Part shown: one piece after another, positions 12,001 through 24,000 of the stretch | Numbering within the stretch: the first letter of the stretch is position 1 | Layout: the number at the start of each line of letters is the position of its first letter | From: Amycolatopsis tucumanensis | GTDB taxonomy: Bacteria; Actinomycetota; Actinomycetes; Mycobacteriales; Pseudonocardiaceae | Length of the DNA stretch: 64,000 nt | Assembly: GCF_021654135.1 (NCBI RefSeq) | Contig: NZ_JAKGSD010000014.1 | Coordinates: 64,416 to 128,415, forward strand | Direction of reading: 5' to 3' | The notes under the pieces: model-generated | Told to the model about the DNA's origin: nothing | What the model saw: the letters and a program-made list of their open reading frames with translations, nothing else | The model's database searches: none | Program-made: the position numbers and the translations under genes

Positions 12001-15000
12001 GGCAGCAAGTCCACCGCCTGTTGCAGGATCCGCCCGAGCACGGCGCGCCGTGCGCCGCCGTCGGCGGGGAGTGCGGGAACGGCGAGTTCCATCGGAATGA
12101 GCTGCTCCACCCGCTTGGACACGCTCAGCGGAGCGACGTGCAGCCAGGCGCCGGTCTGCGTTGTCTCGGACGTGACGCGCAGCGCGAACTCGGAACCGCC
12201 GGTCAGCCGGACGAGCCAGAGCACACCGGAACCGGAGGGATCCGGGATCCGGCGTGCGCTTTCGACATCCGGCACACCCTCCCCGAACAACTCGGCGACC
12301 GTGACTTCGACGGCCCCGGCATCGCTGGTGGTGGGAGCGCCACCGGGCAGCTCGGACGTCAGCGCGACGTCGCGCCCCGGGATGCGCACCGGCTCCTGCC
12401 GTCGCCAATCGTCGCGAATCTCGTACCGGGCGACCACGTCTTCGGTGACGGCGTCACGCACGCCGACGATTCCCGAGTGCGCCGGATGCCCGTTCACCCG
12501 GAGCTGATCAGGGGTGTGGACGCCCTGGAACGCGAGAGTGCCCCGCAACCCGTCCGCGAACCGGACCCGCAAGGTGTCTGCCACTCCGTCGAGGCCGTTC
12601 GTCCGCGTGCCGTCGAGGAGCAGCTCGATCCGGCCGGCGTCGCCGACGTACGCTCGCTCTGCCTCGTCCCAGTGCAGCCGTGCGGTCCATTCGCCGTCCG
12701 GGTCGTCACCGGGACGGCTGACGAGCACGGATCGCGACGGCGCGTCGAACCGGATCCACGTGGCCGCGGTTCCGTCTTCGGAAGCGGCGTAGTGGATCCA
12801 CGTGCCTGCGACCTGCTCGACCTTCTCCGGCTCGAGGGCGTGGGGCAGGACGGGGCGCAGCACGCCGTCCAGCAGGCGGTCCCAGCGGGAGGGCACGCGT
12901 CCGGCAGGCACCTCCAGGTCGTACAGCGACGCCATCGTCCCGTGGTGGACCTTTCGCCCCGTCGAGCCGACGATGTCGAACTCCCGCGCCAGGCCCGCGC
13001 GATGCAGGGTTTGCCACGCCTCGTCTTGAACGTGGACCAGCCCCTGCGGGAAGGGCCCGACCTGGAACAGGCGACCAGGATCGTTCGCTCGTTCGAGCAG
13101 CCGTCCCAGTTTGGTGCCTGCGACGCGACCCCACAACGCGGGCGGAATGTTGAACTTGGTGAGGGTGAGACCCGGTCCGGCGTGCCAGCTGTACCGGTCG
13201 TACACGTGGACCTGGTACTCCACCTGCACCTGGGGGCGTCCGCCCGTGGGGCTCGGGCCGACGGTCACGACTCCGGTGACGGCGTAGTAGAACGTGCCGA
13301 CCGCGTGGAACCAGTCATTGCTGGCTCCGGTCGATCCAGGCTCGTAGCGCCACCAGCGCGTCGAGAACGTGTACGTCCCGCCCTCATCACGCGCTTCGGC
13401 GGCCTGGGCGAGCCGGAGCGCCTCGAACCGCACGCGCTGCGTCACGCGCTCACGCAAACCAGGGATCTCGCGCAACAGGACATCGGGCTGGACCACGAAG
13501 TCCTGCCCGGAGTTGCCGAGGTAGTGACGCAACATCCCGGCGGCGGCAGGCATTCCCCGCGCCAGACCGCCGAGCACGATGGCCCTTCCGAGTGCCTTGA
13601 ACCCCTGGGACCACACAGTGGGCCGCTCCGAGCCCCATTGACCGGAACCGCCGCCCATGAGGTTCTCGCCCATGGCGGGCTTCGGTGGCGCGGGAGGCAG
13701 GAAAACTTCGGCGCCCGTGCTGTGCGCGGCCGGCGAGGTCCAGGTCGGCGACGAGACATCGATGCCGAAGACGGCGAGGTGCCGCAGACTCTCGCGCAGG
13801 TCCGACAACGCGTTCGCGACCGGATCGATCTGGCCACGCTCGGCGTCGTGCACCGCGTCGTCGAGCCGCTCCACCCGTTTCGCGACTTCCGTCAGTGCCT
13901 CGCGCTCCGCATCCGTCAACCCCGTCACGCGCAACGCGTCGTCGACCGCAGTCAGGATCCTGGACACGAGAGCCACTTCGGCGCCGGGCCCGTACACGGC
14001 AGTGGCGAGGTCCACCAGGTCAACGACCGACACACCGTCCTCGTAGGACGGTGTGCCCGGACCCACCGGCAGGAGCTTCTGCGCCGCCGGGATCCAACGG
14101 GCGTTCTCCTCGGGGCCGATGTGCCGTCCTAGCGCGGCGACCAGGTGCGCCTGCGCGAACGTGCCCCGTGCCGGCAACCGGCTCAGGTAGCGGCGGTCGA
14201 GGGGCCCGCCGATCTCGCGCATCCAGGTGGTGAAGGCCTGCTGTCCGCGCAGGGTCTCGAGCAACGACGAAGCCGGAGCCGGGTGCGCCCGTGTGACGAG
14301 GTTCGGCTCCTCGTGGTGCAGCCACTCGTCGAGGAACACCATGTTGCTGTGCGTGCTTTGGACTTCCTCGGTCAAGCTCACGAGATCCTTCTCGTGGGTC
14401 GGCGCCATCAGCGTCGAGCTCGTGTTCTCGATCGCGCGAGCGAGGTAGCGCGCAGACCAGCGGTCGGTCGGCGACTGGCGTCCCCCGATTTGTTTGATTG
14501 TGCGGAAGAACTGCGCCGCCGCCGCGATGTTCTGTGCCGCCTCCTCGAGAACCTGCCCCAGATCCCACGCGGAAATCCACCCGGCGGGGACTTGCGGGCC
14601 TCGCTCGCCCGGTGCCGGAAAACCACCCTCGCCGGTCAGCAGCGCCCGGTACGCGACCACCGCGTGCAGGGCCAGCGCGACCTCGCGCTCCCGCCTGCCC
14701 GGAGCCAGCAACAACGGTGACAGCTCGAGCCGGTGGACTGCGGGATCGCCCGTGTGCAGCCGCAGCGCCGGGTCATTCCCGAACGGGGCGGTGATGACCA
14801 ACCGGAACCTCCGACCCGCGGCGTCCGTTCCCGCCACTGCGACGCCATGCGGAGCGATGGGCATGAGGACGAGGTCCGGGACGTATTCGGACAGCCCGGC
14901 GCGCGAAATCCCGCGACGGACGATCTCTTCGAGATCGGCCTGGCCGATGCCCTGGGCCGCGATGCCGGCGGCCGTGGCCGCCGCGGCACCGGACTCCCCG

Positions 15001-18000
15001 GCTGACGCCTCTGGGCCGGCGAGAGTGGCGGCGATGTCGCCGAGAACCGGCACGACCAGGTCTCCCAGCCGAGCCAGCGGCAGCTCCAGTGCGACCTCGC
15101 CGCGGTCCGCCCCGGCGTCGGCCAGCCGAGCCCGCAGCGCCGGGAGATCGACCCTGCCGGAGCCCTCCCGGACGACGATGGTGGTGTCACGATCGGCCGT
15201 CGACACCCGGATCGTCACGCCGGACGGGTGAGCCTCTACTTCGGCGACAGCGCCGGGCAGCCGATCGTGGACGGCTTCGGCGAGCGCCTGCCTCGTCGTG
15301 CGTTCCCCGCCCAGGCTCGGCTCGACCACGGGCTTGCCCTCGCGGATCGCCGTGGTGAACCGGTCGACGTGGTCCACTGTGGACGGATACCGCCATCGCA
15401 GGACCTCCGTCAGCAGCTCCGGCGTCCAGGTCCGCACCTCCGCCAGCTCGGCGCTGAGCGGTGCGTCGAGGGAACGGATCCAGGCCAGCACCGCCTGGTG
15501 GTCGGCGATCTCACGGTCGAGCAGCAGGTCGGCCGGGGAGCCGGCGTAATCGTGGGCGGCTTCGGCGGGGGATTCGCGGAACGAGGTGACGACTTCCTTC
15601 ACCAGGCCGGCCGCGACGACGTCCAGCGCCGCGCCGGCCGCGAGGCCGACCCGGCCCGACGCCCAGTCGTAGACCGCCGCCGAGTCGAGGTACGGCGTGA
15701 GGCGGTCCCAGGCCGCCCGGTCACCGCCGAACGCGCGGACGATTCCGCGCGGCGTGAGGTCGAAGACCGACGCGAGCTTCTCGTCGATGCGGCGCTCGAC
15801 CTCGGCCACCGTCACCCCGAGGGCTTCGGCGACCGCCTCACTGCCCTGCTTGGCGAAGGCCCCGATTTCCGCGCGCAACGCGGTCGGGGACGTCGCGACC
15901 GGGTACGGGGACGGGACGAGGTCACCGGGGTGCGGGAGTGGCGGTTCCCCGGTCAGCGCGCTGTCCAGGAACCGCACGTCGCCGCGGATGTGGCCGTTCA
16001 CCAGTTCGACCGTCGCAGTGGCCAGTTCGGTGAGCGCCGCCGCGTCCGTCGTCGGCGGCACGGCGAGCTCCACGGGGGCCGCTTGGATCCAGCGGCCGTC
16101 CGCGACGCGGCTGCCGGAACGGCCGTGGCCGGCCATCGAGCTGTGGCCGAGGTGCAGTTCGATGGCCGGGACGTGCACCCGCGGCGCGGACGCGTCCGGA
16201 TCGACACGCACCTGGTACTGCCAGCGCAACCCGTCGGCACGCACGATGCCGATCGCCACACCGTCGACAGATGTGCCGACGCCGGCGGCGGCGAACGCCT
16301 CGTGCACGGCACGGACGACCCCGTCCGGATCGGCGGTGGGATCCACGGCGGAGGACGGCAGCCCCATCTCCGACGGCCCGGTCGCCAGCACAGCGGTCGA
16401 GGCCGGTGCCGGCGGCGCGACCGTCGCCGTGCCGGCGAGAGGTTCGGTGGCGAGGTGGGCGAGGTCGGGCAGAGTCACCGCCCACCGCCCCCGGAGGTCC
16501 TCTACGGAGGAGCGCAGGGCTTCCGGCAGGGTGACGCCCAGGGCGACGGCGACGGGGACCAGCGCGCGGCGCTGCCAGGACGGTTCGACGGGCATGGGGG
16601 GCACCACGACCTCGGCGACGCCGTCCTGCACCCAGCGTCCGCCGGCCAGCCGCGCCCACGAACCGCCCTCCGCCGCGGCTGTGACGTCGGCGCGAAGCTC
16701 CAGGCCCGGCTGCACGACCCGGGCAGCGGTGGCGGCCGGATCGACCCGCACGCGGAACCGGATCACCGGTCCGGCGTCGCGAGCCACGAGCAGCCACGTC
16801 GTCCCGTCACCGTCCGGGTCGGGGCGGACATCGCCGGCCCAGTACGCGCCGGTGAGCATGTCCAGGAGCGTGCTCTCGATCCGGTGCACGTCCGTGGTGC
16901 TGGTGCGCCACGACCCGCCATCCAGCCGCACCGGCACGTCCCGCTCGCGTCCCGGCAGCGTCACGACGGTCTGCTCACCCCGGGGCGGCTCGACCGCCAC
17001 GGCGGCGCGGGAATGGGCGTTCGAGGAAAGGTCCGTCAGGGACGGCAGGTCATCCTGCCGCAGGTTCTCGATGACCCGCTTCACGGGCTGACCGGCCTTG
17101 GACTGCGCGTCCCGCAGCGCGGACACCACCATCGGGTGCCGGGAGACCGGATCCACCGCAACCGGGGGCAGCACGATCTCGACGGCGTGTGACTGCTCCC
17201 AGCGGCCGTCCCGCAGCCGGGTCGCCGGGTCCGCGGCTGGATCGACGCGCAACCGGACGACCGGCAGCGTCACGGACGGGTGGGTTGCCCGGGGGTCGAC
17301 CCGGACGGTGAACCCGAACCCCTCTGGACCGAAGACCCCGGACACCGTGGTGCCGTCGAAGGTGACGTCGCGGGCGCCGGTGTCGTCCAGCGTGCCGTTG
17401 ATGGTGGCGGCCACGAGCGCCGGGTCGGCCGACGTGGTCAGCCAAGGCAACACCGGGGCGACGTCGAGTGCCACGGTGCCGTCCAGGGTGTGGAACACCA
17501 GTGCCGGGTCGACCGCCAGCACCACGGACGGGTCGGCCGCGGCCGTGCCGGATTCGGGCGCGGTGATCTCCCGGGTGGCCAGCGCCGGCCACCCGGTGGA
17601 CGCCACGTTTTTAGCGAGCCCGCGGATGGCGGGAGGCACCCGCGTCAGGAGCGCCTGGACCAGCGCTTCGGCCACCTCGGCCTGCCACATCGGATGCACC
17701 GGCACCTGAGGGACCACAACCGTCACCGGGTCCTGGACCCAGCGCGCACCATCGAACCGTGGCGGCGGCACCGTCACCGCGGGCTCGGTGGCGTCCGGGT
17801 CCACGCGAACCGCCAACCGCCACGAGACGCCTCGGTCCGTCAGCGTCCAGGTCGTGGTCGCGCCATTGGCCTCGCGGTCGGCGTGCACGCCGGCGCCGGC
17901 GAGCGCTCGTTCGACCGCATCGGCCATCCCGTTCTGGTCGGGTGCCGTCACGAAGATCGACGAGGAGCGCGGCAGCGCCACCTGCAGCACGCGCCCGGCG

Positions 18001-21000
18001 CGCTGCTCGGCACCCAGGTTCGGCTCGGGCATCGCGCGTCTGCCGTCCGCCGCCGACAGCACCTCGCCGACGTGGTCGATCCGGTCATGGAATCCGAGCT
18101 GGGGCGCGGCGCCGAGCACTCGACCTTCCCGGGCCCGCACGTCCGCGAGCACCTCGCGCCGCGGACCGTCGAAACTGTCGAGCCAGGCCATCACGACACG
18201 GTGGTCCGCCGCCCGGCGCCGGGCCGTCAATCGCCGGACCTCGGCCGGGTCGCGGGAGTCGAGACCGCGGACGTCCTCGGCCAGGGTCGTCGGTCTCAGC
18301 GAGGCGATGACACCCCGGGCGAGTTCGGTGACCACGTCAGCCGCCGGTACGCCGAGCCGGACACCGACGCGGCCGGCCTCCGCGTCGTACACGCTCGCCG
18401 CGGTCACGTACGGTGCTAGCCGCTCCCGAGCGGCGTCATCTCCGGGGAACGCGCGGGCGATGCCCTGCTCCCCCAGTGCGAACGCCGTCGCCGCCAGCTC
18501 GTCGAACCGGGCCTCCACTGTGGACAGCGGCACGCCAAGCGCGTCGGCGATCGCCTGGGCGCCGGACTTGCCGAAGTCGGCCAGCGCCTGCCGCGTGCCG
18601 TCGGCGAGGTCGGTGACGGCACGGGCGTCCGCGATCAGCGCTCCGGGATCGCCAGCAGTCCCTCCCGGGACAGATCCATCGCGTCCAGCAGCAGCCACAG
18701 GGTCCGGCGTTCCGCCGCCGTCACCGGGATCCGGTGCCGCGACAGCAACCGTACCGTCGCCTGCGTCAGGTCCTCCCAGTCCTGTTCGTCCTCGGCGTCC
18801 TCCAGTTCCCAGCGGTCCGTCTCCGGAATCCGCTCGCCGAACGTCGCCCGTAGGGTCTTCGCCTTCTCCGCGATCTGCGGCTCGCTCAGGCTGGTCACCT
18901 CGGGCAGCCCGGTCAGCGCCCTGCGCAACCCGTCCAGCGTCGTCGCCAGCCACTCCGGCTGTCCCGGCTTCGCGAACGTCCGCAGCAGTTCCCGCAGCTG
19001 TGCCCGTTCCCGGGTCGACACCGGCCTGTCCGTCCGCGCCAGCGTCCCGATCAGCACCTGTGCGGTCTCCAGCCACTCCCCCGCGTCGCGGTCCTGCCGC
19101 ACCGTCCGCAGCCTGTCCGGCGGAATCCGGTCGGCCAGCCGTTCCGGCAGCTTCGCCATCAGCGCGGCCACCTCGTCCTCGGACAGCGCCACCGCTTCCA
19201 CCCTCTCCCCTCGGCGGATTCGTCCGGACGCCCGGCGCGTCGGCGTCCGGCACGGCGTCGCGGATCCTGTTCTGCTGGTCGATGAAGATCTCGACGTCGA
19301 CGCCAGCGTAGTGCGCGTGCACGACGTCCCGGTCGTCCGATCCCGGCGCCGGTTCGAAGTTCCCCGCCAGGAGCGCCTCGTCGGTGATCCGCGTCAGGAC
19401 GCCCTCGATACCGCCCGGTTCCCGGGTCCAGGCCTCGGGGAACAGGGTCACTCCCGGCGCCCGGCTCGCCGGCCCGCGCCGCTTCAGGAGCTTGTCGAGC
19501 GTCTTGGGCAGGATGCTGGCCGGTGTGGCGTGCCGCGGCGGCCCCGCCGGGTTCTTGACGACACCGCGGCCGTCGATCGGGTAGGCGGTCTTGATCTGCC
19601 CGCCCGGCAGCACCACGACCCGGACGAGCACCCCGTCCCGCTCGGCCTCGAGCCGCCACGCCGGCCCCCGGTCAGGGTCCCACTCGACGCGGTCGGGGTG
19701 GCGGGCGATCGCCCGGATGATGTCCAGGACAGCCGGGTCCTCGCCCCACCGCGCCGGGAACTCGGACTTGTTGGGCACGCCCTGACCAGAGCGGTGCCCG
19801 CCGCCGGTCTCGTCGCCTTCGAAGATGTGTCGGCGCCGGTCCTCCTCGACGCGCAGCGTGGACAGGTCAGGGCGCTGCGGATGCCTGGCCACCTCGGGCG
19901 AGTCCCAGCCGTTCGGGCGGGTGCCGTCGGCGAAGGCGGCCACCGTCTCCGCCACGGTGCGGCCGTCCACGAGCGGCGCGACGGCCATGCCGACGACGGC
20001 GTCGCCCAGCGCCGCCTTCCCGACGAGTGCGACCGGCAGGGTGGGGCCCACGACTTCGAGCTCGGCACGCAGTGCCGCGAGGTCGCCGTGCAGCCGCACC
20101 ACCGCGACATCGGTGCCGTCGGCGCGCCGCAGCGTGAAGTGCGCGGGCACCGCACCGGTCTGCTCACCGTCGACCCGGACGAGGGTCACCTGCCCCTGCA
20201 CGCCCAGGCTAGCGGCCGCGAACGCGGCGACCTTCCCGGCGGCGAACTGGCGCATCGGCCCTGCTGAGTCGCCACCGTCCCGTTCGGCCACGACCAGGCG
20301 CTCCAGGAAACCGACGTCGACGGGTTCCCGGTCGTCGCGCACGGTGTCGGGGGCGCGCGCGGGCTCGGTCGTGCCGTCCGGGTACCTGGCGGCGAGGTCG
20401 TCGCGGCGGGCGATCGCCATCTCGGCCAGCTGCCCGGCCAGGACGGGGTCCGAAATGATGCCACGGACGGTCCGGCGGATCGCGTCGTCGCTGATCGACG
20501 TGACCGCACGCACCGAGGCGCGTTCCAGGTCGGCGGGCATGTCGCGGAACAGTTCGGCCGTCTGTGGGCTGCGCACCGGCGAGCGGAGGTGCTCCGCCTC
20601 GGTCACCACTGCGCCGAACGGGAGGTGACCGGCGATCGAGCTCTTCGGGTCACCGGTGTTGGCGTGCGTCATCGTGCCGCCGAACTCGACCCGCATGGGC
20701 CCCTTCGCGGTCATCACGATGTTGCTGCCCTCGAAGCCACGCAGATCGGAGTGGCCGAGCCAGGCATCCGCGCCGAACAGCGCCCAGAACACCCGCTGCT
20801 GCTGCTCGTCCAAGGCGGCGAAGTCGGTCAGCGCTCCGGTGTTGTCCACCCAGCGGCTCGCGACACCGACGGGCCGGCTCTCCCCGAAGCGGCCGTCCAG
20901 TCGCACGAGCCTGGTCTCCGGCACCGGGGCGTCGATCCCGGTCGCGGTGCGCACCTCGTCCGCCACCATGCGGTAGAAGGATGCGGCGAGCACCTCCACC

Positions 21001-24000
21001 TCCGCCTGTTCGACGGTGACCGGCGCCTTCACGTACCAGCGGCCGTCGGGGCCTTCGAACACGCCGCCGCGCAACGACCCCTGCCTGCCCCCCACGTGGT
21101 TCAGGTCGTCGAGCCCGGGCAACGACTGTCCGGCGACCGCAGCGTTGAGGACCTTCGCGTCGTTCTCGGCAACCCGCAGCAGCGCCGAGTCGGTGTACGG
21201 CCAGCCCTTGCCCTCCCAGTGACGCTGGTAACGGCCGGTCTCGAACAGCTGCTGCCCGGTGATCCCGGCGCGCAGCACTTCGACCTGCTGCTCCGGCTCC
21301 AGCGAGCCGACGAGATCGCGCAGGGCGTCAGCGCGGACGACGTGACCGTCCAGGCCGGCGGACCACCGCAGCACACCGGCCAGTTCGGACGACGGCGCCG
21401 GCGCCGCGGTGACCATCCGCGCGGACTCGATCGAGCCGTCGGCGCGGACGACGACGGTGAGCGGCAATCCGTCGTGGGCGCCCCGGACCTCGAAGGCGCC
21501 GAACAGACCCCGGGCGGTGGCGAGGATCTCTTCGGGCTCCCTGGCGACCGACAGCAGCGCCTCCCGCACCCGGTCCGCGGCGTCATCACCCACTTCCGCC
21601 GCCACGGCGGCGACCACGTCGTCCGCGACGGAGACCGTTCCGGGATAGGCGACGTCGGACCAGCCCTCGGGGGTCACCCCGTGGATCCGCGGCGAGCCGG
21701 CCACGTCCGGCCCGTCGAGCACGGCGCCGAGTTCGTCGGCGAGCGTGCGGGCGAAGACCCGGGGGTCGCCGGTCAGCGCGTCGCGCGGGACGTCGGCCGC
21801 GACCGTGACGAGCACGTCCTCGCCGGACCACGGGCTGTCCTCGGCACGCAACTGTTCCGCGGCCCGCCGCGCCAGCTCGTCCGGTGCCGACCTGCCCTCG
21901 CCGTCGAGGACGACGACCGCCGGCTGACCGGGGTTCTGGTGCACGACGACCCCGGCGCTCCGGTTCTCCGGCAGACGCAGCTGGTCGGCGCCGGAGGGCA
22001 CCGGCGCGGTCCGCAGGATCTCCAACCTGCGCGCGGCGAGCCACCGGCGCTGGAGGGCGTCGGCGCGGCCGAGTTCGGCGATCCGGCGGTCGATCTCGGC
22101 CACCCGCCCGGCGTGCGCCACCGCCTCGGGCGTCGTGAAGCGGATCGTGAGCGAGCGGCCACCCAGAGTACGCCAGGTGGTGCGCCAGCCGTGGTCACCG
22201 CGGCGGCCCCACGCGATGTCGGCGTCCCGCAGGGTGAGCCCGCGCCGCGCGAGGTCGTCGATCACCGTTTGCGCCCCGTCGGCGAAGGAGTCCTCGGCGA
22301 GGGTGATCGTGTAGCTCAGCGGCTCGTCCGTCGTCACCGCCGCGCCCGGCACCGCCCGCACCGCTTCGCCGACCGCGGGCACGTCCGTGTCACGCCGGTC
22401 GAGGGAAGCGGTCACCGGCTCCTCGAAGCGCAGGTGCAGGACCTGACCGGAGTCCTGGTGCGTGATCGCGACCCGGCCGTCCGCCGTCATCCCCGTGCGG
22501 CGGAAACCGTTGTCCTGCAGAGAGTCGAGCACGGTCCGGCTGTCACCGGCCTCGGCAACCTGCACCAGGTACCGGACGGGACGGCCCGCGCTCAGGTCGG
22601 CCAGCGACGCGGCCGCCTCCGGCAAGAGCAGGGCGCCCTCGGCTGCGCCGACCGCCGCCACCAGCGGCGAGAGCCAGCGGCCCGCGTCGCCGGGCCCCGG
22701 GCGCCCCGCCTCGGTGTGGGGGCCGGGCGAGGGCTGGCCACGCAGGATGTCGCCCCGCTCGCTCAGGAGAAGGTTGAGAACGACGCCGTCCCGCTCGCCC
22801 CGCACGAGCCACACGTCCCTGTCGGCGTTCCACTGCACCCAGTCCGGCCGCCGGGCGATGTCCCTGGCGAGGGCGCCGAGCGCGGTCCGCGGATCCGCGC
22901 CCTCGTCGAACCAGCCGGCCGCGATGCGCAGGCGGCGCGGATCGGTCGCCGTGGGGCCGTGTTCGTCCGCGAGCCGGTCGCGGACGTCGGCAGACAGGTT
23001 GATGTCGCCCAGCGCGGGGCGCTTCGGGTGTCCGATGACCTCCGGCGAGTCCCAGGCGTTGGGCCGGGTTCCCGCTCCCTGCGGAAGCGCGATCTCGTCG
23101 ACGCCGTGCGGCGCGATCGCGGCGCCCAGGATCTCCTGCCGCTGCTGCGGCGAGGCGCCGTCCAGCCGGGCGAGGTGGGCGCGCGCGGCCACGGAATCGG
23201 GCGTCTCGAACCGGAGGACGATCCGCTCCCCCGACTCGGTGCGGGTCCACTCGGTCGTCACCCCGGGATCGTCGCCGTCCCACGCGAGCCGGGTGGTGTC
23301 GAGGCGGAGCCCGGTGTCAGAAAGCGCTTGCAGCACCGCCGTGGTGTCGTGCGCGAACGTCGCGGGCTCGGGCATCCGCACCGAATACCGCACCGCCTCA
23401 CCGGGACCGGGTTCCGGCGCCAGCGGATCCGGCACGAGCCGCGCACCCCGCACCGAGGTCGCCACCGCGTGCGCCACCGGCCGTAGCGCGGGATCCATGT
23501 GCGCGGCGACGGAGCCGTCGGAGAGGTCGCCGAGGCCGCGCACCATGCCGTGCAAAGTGCCGAGCGCCTGGCGCATCAGCATGTTCACCACGAACCGCTG
23601 CTGCGCGGTGTCGCCGGGGGCCTGGCCGGAGATGCGGATCTGCGCGGGGCTCACCTGCACGCCTTCGGCGGACACGCGCGGCGGGACGACGACGTAGGTG
23701 CCTGGCGGCAACTGGGAGTCCACCACCGGAGCGACGTCGAGGTTGACGTCGTCGTAGAACACCCGCGCGGTGCGGGCGCCGATCTCCGCCCTGCCGGGCA
23801 GGACGGGCTGGTCGCCGTCGAGCCGCACCGGCATCGCGTCACCGAGGGACGGCGCGGTCGGGGTCAGCACCGTGGTCGGTGCGGCGGCTTGCCCGAGGCC
23901 GCGGAGGTAGTCCTCGATGCGGTTGCCGACCTCGGCGCTGTGGTCGGCCGTCTCCGAGCGCAGGGTGCCCACGGTCCGCTGCACCGGTTCGGTCGGCACC

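Larger units (their letters stand above)
1..18638 (-). other. 3' half of the giant frame: modular repeat protein without its own clear start
   Basis: From 18638 downward the giant frame again has strong coding character for at least 6,213 codons. Its homology to the internal modules begins partway through a module, directly at the stop of the 188-aa gene. No ATG or GTG lies nearby in frame: only CTG at 18638, with the first GTG at 18533 inside a conserved helix. It therefore looks like either the direct continuation of the upstream half or an orphan remnant cut by insertion of the toxin-immunity cassette. Order: divergent partial module, two full ~1,487-residue modules, a short fourth fragment, duplicated 183-residue beta units, further beta-rich domains, a coiled helical region (~2,880-3,800), an amidohydrolase domain, a duplicated 72-residue unit and a membrane hairpin. 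Confidence 0.7.
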
